A stretch of DNA of 64,000 bases from JBBDIX01 sp040880235 (lineage in GTDB: Bacteria; Actinomycetota; Nitriliruptoria; Nitriliruptorales; Nitriliruptoraceae). The stretch covers positions 1 to 64,000 of the forward strand of contig JBBDIX010000073.1 of assembly GCA_040880235.1 (NCBI GenBank), written 5' to 3'. Positions 54,290 to 62,946 of the stretch are shown in pieces. Below the pieces are notes generated by a model. That model was not told the origin of the DNA. It was given only the letters and a program-made list of their open reading frames with translations, and ran no database searches. Both the position numbers and the translations under genes were made by a program. How positions within the stretch are numbered: position 1 is the stretch's first letter; each line of letters starts with the position of its first letter.

Positions 54290-56590
54290 GTGACCGACAC
54301 CAGCGACAGGCGGGCCGACGGCGCCGCCGACTCGACCAGCACGTCCGACCGCACCACCTCGACCGACTCGTCGGCCGAGGGTGAGGCGACCGTACGCACC
54401 CGTACGCGCACGCGTTCCCGCTCGACGGGCTCCAGCGGCGTGTCCGACACGGAACGGCCCACACGGGCCCGTGGTCGGTCCTCGTCGGACGACACCGATG
54501 GCGCCTCGGGTGACACCAGCGCGGGCGCCGACCGAGCGACCGACCAGGGAGACCAGGACGACCGGAGCGATTCGGGCGACGGGGGCGACGGGGGCGGTGG
54601 CCGCCGCCGGCGACGCCGTGGAGGACGAGGCCGTGGCCGCCGAGGCGGTCAGGGCCGCGGCGGGGCGTCCGGCGACGGGTCGGCGCAGGACGGCGACGAC
54701 TCGTCGGACGACTCCTCCGACGACCGTTCGGACGACCGATCCGGCGGACGCACGGGTGGTCGCGGATCCCAGGGCGGGGGAGGCGGTCGAGGCAGTGGGC
54801 AACGGCAGTCCGGCCGTTCCGGTGGTGGCAACGACGGGTCGTCGCGCCAGGACGGTGACCACGACGGCGACCAGTCCGACAGCGACGACGACGTCGAGCA
54901 GGCGATCGCCCGTGGGGGGACCCGGGTCGCCGCTCGGCGCAGCGGTCGTGGCGGATCGGGGCGCCGCGGGCCACAGCACGTCGGTGGGGTGTCCGAGGAC
55001 GTCCGTCGCGCGATGCTGGACGGGCCGCCTCGGACCATGCTCGTCACCGCCCGATCCGACCGCACGCAGATCGCGGTGCTGGAGGATCGGACGGTCGTCG
55101 AGCACTACGTGACGCGCAAGGACGACGTCACCTACGTCGGCAACATCTACATGGGCCGGGTGCAGAACGTCCTGCCCGGGATGGAGGCGGCGTTCCTCGA
55201 CATCGGCAAGGGCCGCAACGGCGTGCTGTACGCGGGCGAGGTCCTGTACGACGAGCTGGACCTGGAGGAGGGACAGGACCAGCGCATCGAGAACGTGCTG
55301 AAGCCCGGCCAGACGGTCCTGGTGCAGGTCACCAAGGACCCGATGGGGACCAAGGGCCCGCGGCTCACCATGCACCTGTCGCTCGCCGGTCGCTACACGG
55401 TGCTCGCGCCCAACTCCGACCTGTTCGGGATCTCGCGCAAGCTCACCGACCGGGAGCGTGATCGCCTGCGTCGGATCGTCAAGCAGGTCAAGCCCGAGCA
55501 TCACGGCATCATCGTCCGTACCGCGGCGGAGACCGTGTCCGAGGAGCAGTTGACCGCCGACATCGAACGCCTGCTCGCCCTGGGGGAGCGGGCGGCGGCG
55601 GCGGCCGCCGCCGCGAAGGCGCTCGACACCGTCTACGAGGAGCCACCGCTCGTCGTCAAGGTGATCCGCGACAACTTCGGTCCGGAGTTCCTGCGGTGCG
55701 TGGTCGACGAGGAGGACCTGTACCACCAGGTCCGCGACTACCTCGAGGAGGTCGCTCCCGAACTGCTCGCCAAGGTTGAGCTGTACGGGCAGCCGACCGC
55801 CGACGCGCGTGCGCGGGCGGCCGGTGCCCCGGCATCCGATGACGCCGAGGCTGCGGACGCCGCCGCTGCGGACGCCGCCGCTGCGAACGCCGAGTCGGAC
55901 GAGGCTGCTGCAGGTGACGCCACGGAGACCGACGACCGCCGCGCCAGCGGTGACGGGGGTGCGAGTCGTGACGGCGACACGAGTGATGGTGATGGCTCCG
56001 ACGCGCAGGGCTCCCGGGAGGCCGCCTCCGCGTCAGACGCCGCCGAGGCCGTCGTTGCGGCCGCACCGCTCACGCCGGAGGAACTGCGGGCCGCCACCGA
56101 CCGTCGGGCGTCACTCGCGCCGCTGTTCGATGCGTACGACGTGACCGACCAGCTGCGCAAGGCGATGTCGCGCAAGGTGTGGCTGCCGTCCGGCGGCTAC
56201 CTGATCGTCGAGTCCACCGAGGCAATGAAGGTCATCGACGTCAACACAGGCAAGTTCACCGGGGATGCCGACACCAACCTCGAGGAGGTCGTCCTCAAGA
56301 CGAACCTCGAGGCCGCCGACGAGATCGTGCGTCAGCTGCGCCTGCGGGACATGGGCGGGATCATCGTCATCGACTTCATCGACATGCTGCTCAAGGTGAA
56401 CCAGGACCAGGTCGTGCGGCGTCTCAAGCGGGAACTGCTGCGTGACCGGACCAAGACCCGGGTGTCCGAGGTGTCAAGGCTCGGGCTGGTGCAGATGACC
56501 CGCAAGAACGTCAGCCAGGGACTCGTCGAGTCCTTCAGCCGGGCCTGTGAGACCTGCGAGGGCCGCGGTCTCGTCACCGAACTGGAGTGA
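54290..56590 (+). CDS. rng: ribonuclease E/G
   Basis: A 766-aa endoribonuclease for mRNA decay and rRNA processing. The first 245 residues are low-complexity (Asp/Ser/Thr, then Arg/Gly-rich) and probably disordered. The S1 domain follows (about 255-340: YVGNIYMGRVQNVLPGMEAAFLDIG). The 5'-sensor region comes next, then the metal-binding catalytic site (VIDVNTG near 650, IVIDFIDM near 690) and the zinc-link CETCEGRG near the end. About 100 Ala/Asp/Glu-rich residues (roughly 500-600) are inserted before PLFDAYDVTDQL, where enterobacterial RNase G has a short link. It overlaps the next gene by 4 nt. Confidence 0.93.
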   Translation: MTDTSDRRADGAADSTSTSDRTTSTDSSAEGEATVRTRTRTRSRSTGSSGVSDTERPTRARGRSSSDDTDGASGDTSAGADRATDQGDQDDRSDSGDGGDGGGGRRRRRRGGRGRGRRGGQGRGGASGDGSAQDGDDSSDDSSDDRSDDRSGGRTGGRGSQGGGGGRGSGQRQSGRSGGGNDGSSRQDGDHDGDQSDSDDDVEQAIARGGTRVAARRSGRGGSGRRGPQHVGGVSEDVRRAMLDGPPRTMLVTARSDRTQIAVLEDRTVVEHYVTRKDDVTYVGNIYMGRVQNVLPGMEAAFLDIGKGRNGVLYAGEVLYDELDLEEGQDQRIENVLKPGQTVLVQVTKDPMGTKGPRLTMHLSLAGRYTVLAPNSDLFGISRKLTDRERDRLRRIVKQVKPEHHGIIVRTAAETVSEEQLTADIERLLALGERAAAAAAAAKALDTVYEEPPLVVKVIRDNFGPEFLRCVVDEEDLYHQVRDYLEEVAPELLAKVELYGQPTADARARAAGAPASDDAEAADAAAADAAAANAESDEAAAGDATETDDRRASGDGGASRDGDTSDGDGSDAQGSREAASASDAAEAVVAAAPLTPEELRAATDRRASLAPLFDAYDVTDQLRKAMSRKVWLPSGGYLIVESTEAMKVIDVNTGKFTGDADTNLEEVVLKTNLEAADEIVRQLRLRDMGGIIVIDFIDMLLKVNQDQVVRRLKRELLRDRTKTRVSEVSRLGLVQMTRKNVSQGLVESFSRACETCEGRGLVTELE

Positions 56591-58416
56591 CGGACCGGGC
56601 GACCGGAGCATCGTCCGGCGGTCACCTGCGTCGCGGCCTGCGTGTCGTGGGTGTCGCCCTGCGTGGGGCGAAGGGTCCGTTCGCGGTCGGGATCGGCGGC
56701 GCGGTCCTCTACGCCGGCATGACCGTCGCGGCGTCGCTCGTGCTCGGCTGGATCACCGACGACGTCCTGCTCGCCACCGCAGTGGCCGGCCGGGTCGACG
56801 GGACCCTGCTGGGGTTCGCGGTCCTGGCGATCCTCGGTGTCGCCCTGTTCAAGGCGATCGGGGTCGCGGGTCGCCGGTACGGCGCCTACGTGGCGCAGTA
56901 CACGCTGCAGTCCACCCACCGTCGGCTCGTCACTCGCCAGTACCTCGACCTTCCCCTGTCCTGGCACCGGCGGCATCCCACCGGCACGCTGCTGTCGAAC
57001 GCGAACTCGGACGTGGAGTCGGCGTTCTTCCTCGCAGCCCCGTTGCCGATGGCGGTCGGTGCCACCGTGCTGGTGGTGGTGACCGGGGTGCTGCTCGCCG
57101 TCACCGATCCCTTCCTCGCGGCGGTCGGGTTCTCGGTGGTCCCCCTGCTCGCTGCCGCGAACTGGCACTACCAGAAGCGGATGCGCACGGCGGCGACGCG
57201 GGCCCAGCAGGGCCGTGCGGACGTCGCACAGACCGCCCACGAGTCGTTCGACGCCGCCCTGATGGTCAAGACCCTCGGGCGTGAGGACGCGGAGACCCGT
57301 CGGTTCGCCGACCGTTCCGAGGAACTGCGCGACCGCATGGTCACCGTCGGACGCCTCCGCGCGCACTTCGACCCGATCATCGAGGCGTTGCCGAACGTCG
57401 GGATCCTGCTGGTGCTCGTGGTCGGTTCCGCACGTGTGCGTGACGGTGCGCTGACGCCGGGGGACCTCGTCCTGTTCGCCTACCTGTTCCGCCTGCTGGC
57501 CCTGCCCATCCGGGTCTTCGGCTGGATGCTCGGGGAGATGCCTCGGGCGATCGTCGGCTGGGGACGGGTCGAACGGGTGCTCGGTGCCACGGGTCGCCTG
57601 TCGTGGGGCGACGAGGTGGTCACCGGCGAGGGGCCTGCGTCCACCGACCTGCAGGGCGTCGGGTTCCGGTACCCGACCGCGGTGCACGACGACCTGTCGC
57701 GGGAGGAGCCCGACGACGCGACGACCTGGACGTCACGGGGCGTGACCGACGTCGACCTGACCATCGAGCCGGGACGCACGGTTGCGATCGTCGGACCCAC
57801 CGGGTCGGGCAAGTCCACGATCGCGTCTCTGCTGCTGCGGCTGCTCGACCCGGACACCGGGCGTGTCCTGCTCGACGGACGAGACCTCAGGCAGGTGACC
57901 GAGCCGACCGTGTCCGACAACGCCGCGATCGTCTTCCAGGACCCGTTCCTGTTCGACGACACGGTGCGGGAGAACATCACCCTGGGCGACGACCTGGGAG
58001 ACGAGGAGGTGCGGGCTGCGGCCCGCCTCGCTCGGGCCGACGAGTTCGTCACCGCACTCGACCACGGATACGACACGCAGATCGGTGAGCGGGGAGCGAC
58101 CCTGTCGGGTGGTCAGCGGCAGCGCATCGCCCTGGCCCGCGCGCTCGTGCGGCGACCACGGCTGCTCGTCCTCGACGACGCGACGTCGGCAGTCGACCCC
58201 ACCGTGGAGTCCGAGATCCTGCGGGGCCTCGCCGAGTCGGGCCTCGACACGACGGTCGTCATCGTCGCGTCGCGTCTCGGGTCGATCCTGCTCGCCGACG
58301 AGTCGGTGTACGTCGCCGACGGGCGTGTGGTGGCCCACGGTCCCCACGACCAGATGGTGCGCGACGTCGAGGGCTACCGGGCGCTCGTGACCGCCTACAC
58401 ACGAGGGCCCGCATGA
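56587..58416 (+). CDS. ABC exporter half-transporter A (membrane and ATPase domains)
   Basis: A 609-aa half-transporter: six membrane helices (about 20-320) then a nucleotide-binding domain (about 350-600). Walker A is GPTGSGKST, the signature is LSGGQ, and Walker B reads LLVLDDATSAVD, with aspartate in place of the catalytic glutamate. That degenerate Walker B marks the TM287-like partner of heterodimeric exporters. GTG 56587 overlaps the RNase gene stop, and ATGA overlap joins it to the second half-transporter. Substrate unknown. Confidence 0.92.
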   Translation: MTDRATGASSGGHLRRGLRVVGVALRGAKGPFAVGIGGAVLYAGMTVAASLVLGWITDDVLLATAVAGRVDGTLLGFAVLAILGVALFKAIGVAGRRYGAYVAQYTLQSTHRRLVTRQYLDLPLSWHRRHPTGTLLSNANSDVESAFFLAAPLPMAVGATVLVVVTGVLLAVTDPFLAAVGFSVVPLLAAANWHYQKRMRTAATRAQQGRADVAQTAHESFDAALMVKTLGREDAETRRFADRSEELRDRMVTVGRLRAHFDPIIEALPNVGILLVLVVGSARVRDGALTPGDLVLFAYLFRLLALPIRVFGWMLGEMPRAIVGWGRVERVLGATGRLSWGDEVVTGEGPASTDLQGVGFRYPTAVHDDLSREEPDDATTWTSRGVTDVDLTIEPGRTVAIVGPTGSGKSTIASLLLRLLDPDTGRVLLDGRDLRQVTEPTVSDNAAIVFQDPFLFDDTVRENITLGDDLGDEEVRAAARLARADEFVTALDHGYDTQIGERGATLSGGQRQRIALARALVRRPRLLVLDDATSAVDPTVESEILRGLAESGLDTTVVIVASRLGSILLADESVYVADGRVVAHGPHDQMVRDVEGYRALVTAYTRGPA

Positions 58417-60215
58417 GCCCCGGCCGCAACCCCGGAGCCTGGCGCACCCTCGTGCGGGGCGTGTCGCTGAGTCCGCGACTGCGACGGGGACTGCCGTTCA
58501 CGCTCGCCCTGGCCCTCATCGCGACCGCCGGGCGGGCGATCGTGCCCATCGCCGTGCAGCAGACCATCGACGACGGGCTCGGTGGGGCCGAGGGTGCCGC
58601 GGACCTCACCGTGGTCACCACCATCATCGCCTGGGCGGCCGTCGCCGTCGCGACCACCGCGATCGCGAGCGGCTGGATGAACTACCGGCTCGCCAGCGTG
58701 GTCGAGGGCGCCCTGTCCGACCTGCGTGTGGCGGCGTTCCGCCACATCCACGACCTGTCGATGCTGCACCAGGCGAGCCAGCAGCGGGGGTCGCTGGTGA
58801 GTCGGGTCACCAGTGACGTCGACGAGATCAGTCGGTTCATGCAGTGGGCCGGTCTCAACCTCGTCACGGCCATCGGCCAGCTGTCGGTCGCGACGATCGT
58901 GATGACGTTCTACTCGTGGCGCCTCACGCTCGTGGTGCTCGTCGTGTTCCTGCCGTTCGTGTTCGTCGGGCGCTGGTTCCAGCGACGCCTGACCGCCGCG
59001 TACGTGATCGTGCGGGAGAACGTCGGGCGACTGCTCGGCGTGATCGCCGAGTCGGTCGTCGGGGCCGCGGTCGTACGGGCGTACGGGGTGCGAGGCCGCA
59101 CCCAGCAACGGATCGACGACGCGATCGAACGGCACCGCTGGTCGGCGGTGCGTGCGGGGAGCTACGTGTCGGGCTTCTCCGCGTCTGGCGAGGTGTTCGG
59201 CGCCGTCGCGACGGCCGCGGTCGTGTTCACGGGGGTACTGCTGGGGGTCGACGGGTCCGTGACCCCGGGCACCGTGATCGCCTTCCTGTTCCTCATCTCC
59301 CTGTTCGTCGACCCCGTCCTCATCGCCGGTGAGGTCATCAACGAGGGGCAGACCGCCATCGCCGGGTGGCGGCGCGTGCTCGACGTGCTCGACCGGGAGC
59401 CCGACGTCGTCGACCCGGGTCCCGAAGGTCGACGCATCGGCCCCGGACCGGTCGACATCCGGTTCGAGGGCGTGTGGTTTCGCTACCCGATGCCCGGCGA
59501 GACGGTCGCGACCGCGTCCGGTGTGTGGGTGCTCGAGGACGTGGATCTCCACGTCGAACCGGGGCAGCACGTGGCTGTGGTCGGAGCGACCGGTTCGGGC
59601 AAGACGACCTTTGCCAAGCTGCTGGTCCGGCTGATGGATCCGGTCCGGGGCCGGGTGCGGCTCTCCGGGGTGCCGGCGGACGAGGTGCCGTTCTCCGACC
59701 TGCGCCGGCGCGTCGTCATGGTTCCGCAGGACGGGACGCTGTTCGACGGGACCATCGCCGACAACGTGCGCATGGGTCGCGACCACCTCGACGACGACGC
59801 CGTGCACGGGGCCTTCGCGGATCTCGACCTGAGCGACTGGATCGACGAGCTCGACGACGGGATCCACACCCCGGTCGGGGAACGGGGCAGCGCCCTGTCC
59901 GCGGGAGAACGCCAGCTCGTCGCCCTCGCACGCGCGCGCGTCGCCGACCCGGACCTGCTCGTGCTCGATGAGGCGACCTCGGCCGTCGACCCGGTCACCG
60001 ACGTGCGTCTGCAGGGTGCGCTCGACCGGTTGACCGCCGGGCGCACCACGGTCACCATCGCGCATCGGCTCGCGACAGCGCAGCGCGCTGACCGGGTGTT
60101 CGTGTTCGACGCGGGGCGCATCGTCCAGCGAGGCACCCACTCCGAACTGGTGGGCGAGGGGACCTACGGGCGCCTGCACGACAGCTGGGTCGGCGGGACC
60201 TCGGCGGGTCGCTGA
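58413..60215 (+). CDS. ABC exporter half-transporter B (membrane and ATPase domains)
   Basis: A 600-aa partner of the preceding protein, with six helices (about 25-320) and an ATPase domain (about 345-590). Walker A is GATGSGKTT and Walker B LLVLDEATSAVD keeps the catalytic glutamate, but the signature is LSAGE instead of LSGGQ. The altered signature would pair with the degenerate Walker B of subunit A, leaving one good and one impaired ATP site per heterodimer. Confidence 0.92.
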   Translation: MSPGRNPGAWRTLVRGVSLSPRLRRGLPFTLALALIATAGRAIVPIAVQQTIDDGLGGAEGAADLTVVTTIIAWAAVAVATTAIASGWMNYRLASVVEGALSDLRVAAFRHIHDLSMLHQASQQRGSLVSRVTSDVDEISRFMQWAGLNLVTAIGQLSVATIVMTFYSWRLTLVVLVVFLPFVFVGRWFQRRLTAAYVIVRENVGRLLGVIAESVVGAAVVRAYGVRGRTQQRIDDAIERHRWSAVRAGSYVSGFSASGEVFGAVATAAVVFTGVLLGVDGSVTPGTVIAFLFLISLFVDPVLIAGEVINEGQTAIAGWRRVLDVLDREPDVVDPGPEGRRIGPGPVDIRFEGVWFRYPMPGETVATASGVWVLEDVDLHVEPGQHVAVVGATGSGKTTFAKLLVRLMDPVRGRVRLSGVPADEVPFSDLRRRVVMVPQDGTLFDGTIADNVRMGRDHLDDDAVHGAFADLDLSDWIDELDDGIHTPVGERGSALSAGERQLVALARARVADPDLLVLDEATSAVDPVTDVRLQGALDRLTAGRTTVTIAHRLATAQRADRVFVFDAGRIVQRGTHSELVGEGTYGRLHDSWVGGTSAGR

Positions 60216-60223
60216 GGCAGACA

Positions 60224-60240
60224 GGACACGACGCGTGTCC
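60224..60240 (+). terminator. stem-loop between ABC exporter and aldehyde dehydrogenase
   Basis: GGACACG and CGTGTCC form a perfect 7-bp stem around ACG, 8 nt after the ABC gene stop and just before the RBS of the next gene. It could terminate or attenuate; there is no U-tract. Confidence 0.35.
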
Positions 60241-60259
60241 GGCAGGAGGATCGACGAAC

Positions 60260-62005
60260 GTGGACACCGCACCCGACGTGACGGTCACCGACACGCCACC
60301 CGAGCTGCGCGACGAGGCCCTCGCGACGCTGCGGGCGCATGCGGACGACTGGGCACGTGAGGACGCCGTCGTGCGCATCGCGCTGCTCGACGAACTGCGG
60401 ATGACCACACTCGCCGCGGCACGGCCATGGGTCGGTGCCCTCGCGCAGGCCAAGGGTCACCCCGACGACCCGGTCGTGCGCGGGGAGGAGTGGATCGCGG
60501 GCATCCTGCCGGTCCTGCGCAACCTGCTCCTGCTGCGCACCACCCTCGACGATGTGGTCCGGACCGGTGGTCCGCGTCCTCCCGCAACGTCACGGGGCGC
60601 AGACGGTGCCGTGCGGGTCGCCCTGTTGCCTGCTCATCGCCTCGATGCGCTGCTGGTGCCGGGGTTCACCGCGCAGGCACGCCTGACCGCAGACGTCGAC
60701 GAGGCCAGCGTCACGGGGCCAGGGCGAGACACCCGCGCGGGTCACGATCCGGCGACGGGCGAGGTCCGCGGTGAGGTCGCCCTGGTACTCGGGGCCGGAA
60801 ACGTCGCGTCGATCGCGCCGATGGACGTGCTCCACCAGCTGTTCGTGGAACGTCGCGTGGTCCTGCTCAAGCCCAGCCCCGTGTGCCCCTGGCTCGGCGC
60901 GCACCTGGCGGAGGCCTTCGAGCCCCTCGTCCGTCGCGGCGTGCTGAGGATCGTGCAGGGAGGTGCCGAGGTCGGCGAGGCCCTCATCGGCCATCCTGAG
61001 ATCAACGCCGTGCACCTGACCGGCTCGGCGGACACGCACGGGCGCGTGCTTGCGTCCGTGCGCCAGCGCCCTGACGCGGCCGACGTGCCGGTGACGGCGG
61101 AACTGGGCAGCGTCACCCCGGTGATCGTCGTGCCGGGCCCCTGGTCGCGGTCCGACCTTCGCCACCAGGGACACAACATCGCATCGATGCTGGTGAACAA
61201 CGCGGGCTACAACTGCGTGTCCGCCCGTGCGCTGATCGGCCACCGGTCGTGGTCGGGTCGGCGGGCCCTGCTCGAGGCCGTGCGGTCGTCGCTGGCCGAG
61301 GCCAGGCCGCGCGTCGGCTGGTATCCGGGAGCACGCGAACAGTGGCACGAACTGGTCGACGGTGATCCCAGGGCGCGGTTCGTGGGGCCCACCGAGGAGC
61401 CGTGGATCCCGTGGACGCTGCTGGCCGGGCTCGGAGCCGACGACGTCGACCACCCGCTGTTCACCGGGGAGGTGTTCGCCCCGATCCTCGGCGAGGTGGA
61501 ACTCGACGTCGGGCGGTCGGTGCCCGACTTCCTCGACGCCGCGGTCGACCTGTGCAACGACGACCTGTGGGGCACGCTCGCCGTGACGATCATCGTGCAT
61601 CCCCGTTCGCTCGTCGACGCCGCCGTCGCCGTCGCCGTGGAACGGGCGATCGACCGCCTGCGCTACGGCACGGTCCTCGTCAACCACCATCCGGGGGTCG
61701 CCTTCGGGCTCGGATGCACACCATGGGGGGCCGCACCGGCCCCCGTCGACGACGATGTGCCGGCCGGCGACGCGCGTGGCCCGTCGAGCGGGACGGACTC
61801 GGGGCTCGGGTTCGTTCATGACACGTACCTGCTGCGCGACGTGGAGAAGGTCGTGGTCCGAGGGCCCTTCCGCCCGCGGATCACCCCGATCTGGTTCCAC
61901 ACGCGGCGTGGCACGGACCGGCTGGGCGAGCGTGCCGCCCGACTTCTGGCGTCAGATGACCCTCGCCACCTGCCCGCCGTGCTGCTCGAGGCCGTGCGAG
62001 GTTGA
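60260..62005 (+). CDS. aldehyde dehydrogenase family protein
   Basis: A 581-aa NAD(P)-dependent dehydrogenase of the ALDH superfamily. The catalytic cysteine is in VNNAGYNCVSARAL, the general-base glutamate in TAELGSVTPVIVVPG, and the cofactor region runs around VVLLKPSPVCPWLG and HLTGSADTHGRV. It is about 80 residues longer than typical ALDHs, mainly at the N-terminus and in a C-terminal loop (PVDDDVPAGDARGPSSG). Substrate unknown; acyl-thioester or long-chain aldehyde substrates are possible. The GTG at 60260 has AGGAGG about 10 nt upstream. The neighbouring genes give no pathway clue. Confidence 0.87.
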   Translation: MDTAPDVTVTDTPPELRDEALATLRAHADDWAREDAVVRIALLDELRMTTLAAARPWVGALAQAKGHPDDPVVRGEEWIAGILPVLRNLLLLRTTLDDVVRTGGPRPPATSRGADGAVRVALLPAHRLDALLVPGFTAQARLTADVDEASVTGPGRDTRAGHDPATGEVRGEVALVLGAGNVASIAPMDVLHQLFVERRVVLLKPSPVCPWLGAHLAEAFEPLVRRGVLRIVQGGAEVGEALIGHPEINAVHLTGSADTHGRVLASVRQRPDAADVPVTAELGSVTPVIVVPGPWSRSDLRHQGHNIASMLVNNAGYNCVSARALIGHRSWSGRRALLEAVRSSLAEARPRVGWYPGAREQWHELVDGDPRARFVGPTEEPWIPWTLLAGLGADDVDHPLFTGEVFAPILGEVELDVGRSVPDFLDAAVDLCNDDLWGTLAVTIIVHPRSLVDAAVAVAVERAIDRLRYGTVLVNHHPGVAFGLGCTPWGAAPAPVDDDVPAGDARGPSSGTDSGLGFVHDTYLLRDVEKVVVRGPFRPRITPIWFHTRRGTDRLGERAARLLASDDPRHLPAVLLEAVRG

Positions 62006-62031
62006 CCCCCCCGGCTCGGGGCGGGTACCTT
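62002..62031 (+). promoter_or_regulatory. promoter of rplU-rpmA
   Basis: TTGACC (62002-62007) and TACCTT (62026-62031) are 18 nt apart, one of the best promoter matches in the window. The -35 overlaps the stop codon of the upstream gene. Transcription from about 62038 leaves a 195-nt leader before rplU, long enough for a ribosomal-protein leader structure; I did not recognise a known one. Confidence 0.55.
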
Positions 62032-62232
62032 CTGACGTCCGCGACGTGCTCCCCGCTCGTCGTGGTGCCACGAGATGCTGCAGTCGCCGGGCTCGCGTGC
62101 CCGACGACCGTCGGCTCCAGCCCGTCGTACGACTCCGTTGGCGTTCGCTCACGATCCTGCGTGGCCGTCGGATCGTGCTGCGTCGCTCGACCAGCATGAC
62201 GCCAGTACGCGGGGTGAGTCCAGGAGGATCAG

Positions 62233-62532
62233 GTGTACGCCGTCATCGCCACAGGTGGAAAGCAGTACCGGGTAGAGACCGGTCAGCAGATCACCGTCGA
62301 GAAGCTCGACGGTGAGATCGGCGACCGGGTCACGCTGCCCGCCGTCATGGTCGTCGACGGGGAGGACGTCACCGTCGGCGGAGGGGTCGAGGGTCGGTCG
62401 GTGACCGCGACGATCACCGGACACGACAAGGCGCCGCGCATCCGCGTCTTCACCTACAAGAACAAGTCCCGCCAGCACAAGCGGCGCGGACACCGTCAGC
62501 ACCGCACGAACCTTCGGATCGACGCGATCTGA
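62233..62532 (+). CDS. rplU: 50S ribosomal protein L21
   Basis: A 99-aa large-subunit protein that binds 23S rRNA. The N-terminus YAVIATGGKQYRVETGQ and the C-terminal KNKSRQHKRRGHRQHRT are diagnostic. The GTG at 62233 has AGGAGG 6 nt upstream. First gene of the usual rplU-rpmA-obgE order. Confidence 0.97.
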   Translation: MYAVIATGGKQYRVETGQQITVEKLDGEIGDRVTLPAVMVVDGEDVTVGGGVEGRSVTATITGHDKAPRIRVFTYKNKSRQHKRRGHRQHRTNLRIDAI

Positions 62533-62592
62533 CCAGACAGCACCGCGTGTCCGACGCCTGAGGGCAGGGCACGCCGGCGAGGAGAACCGGAC

Positions 62593-62850
62593 ATGGCGAC
62601 CAAGAAGGGCGGCGGCTCGTCCAACAACGGGCGCGACTCCAACGCGAAGCGTCTCGGGGTCAAGCGGTTCGGCGGCGAGGCCGTGACCGCCGGCAGCATC
62701 ATCGTTCGTCAACGCGGCACGAAGATCCACCCCGGATCCAACGTGGGCCGCGGGGGCGACGACACCCTGTTCTCGCTGGTGGACGGCGCCGTGCGCTTCC
62801 ACAAGGCGGGTGGACGCACGACGGCGCACGTGGACCCGGTCCAGGTCTAG
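62593..62850 (+). CDS. rpmA: 50S ribosomal protein L27
   Basis: An 85-aa ribosomal protein whose N-terminal tail reaches the peptidyl-transferase centre. The start ATKKGGGSSNNGRDSNAKRL and IIVRQRGTKIHPG are typical. There is no Firmicutes-style cleavable N-terminal extension. The ATG follows GAGGAG. Confidence 0.97.
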   Translation: MATKKGGGSSNNGRDSNAKRLGVKRFGGEAVTAGSIIVRQRGTKIHPGSNVGRGGDDTLFSLVDGAVRFHKAGGRTTAHVDPVQV

Positions 62851-62874
62851 GCCGCTCGCGCAGCACGGACGCAC

Positions 62875-62899
62875 GAGGGCGGCCCCGGTGGCCGCCCTC
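62875..62899 (+). terminator. strong hairpin after rpmA
   Basis: GAGGGCGGCC and GGCCGCCCTC form a perfect 10-bp stem around CCGGT, followed by TTCCGT. This is the strongest hairpin noticed in the window and probably ends the rplU-rpmA transcript, or attenuates read-through into obgE. Confidence 0.75.
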
Positions 62900-62946
62900 T
62901 TCCGTGTACCGACGCCCATCCCGCAGCATCGAACCAAGGCCGACCC

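Noticed and set aside
58395..60272. Minus-strand frame opposite ABC half-transporter B
   Set aside because: Antisense of a well-supported ABC ATPase; no independent start signal.
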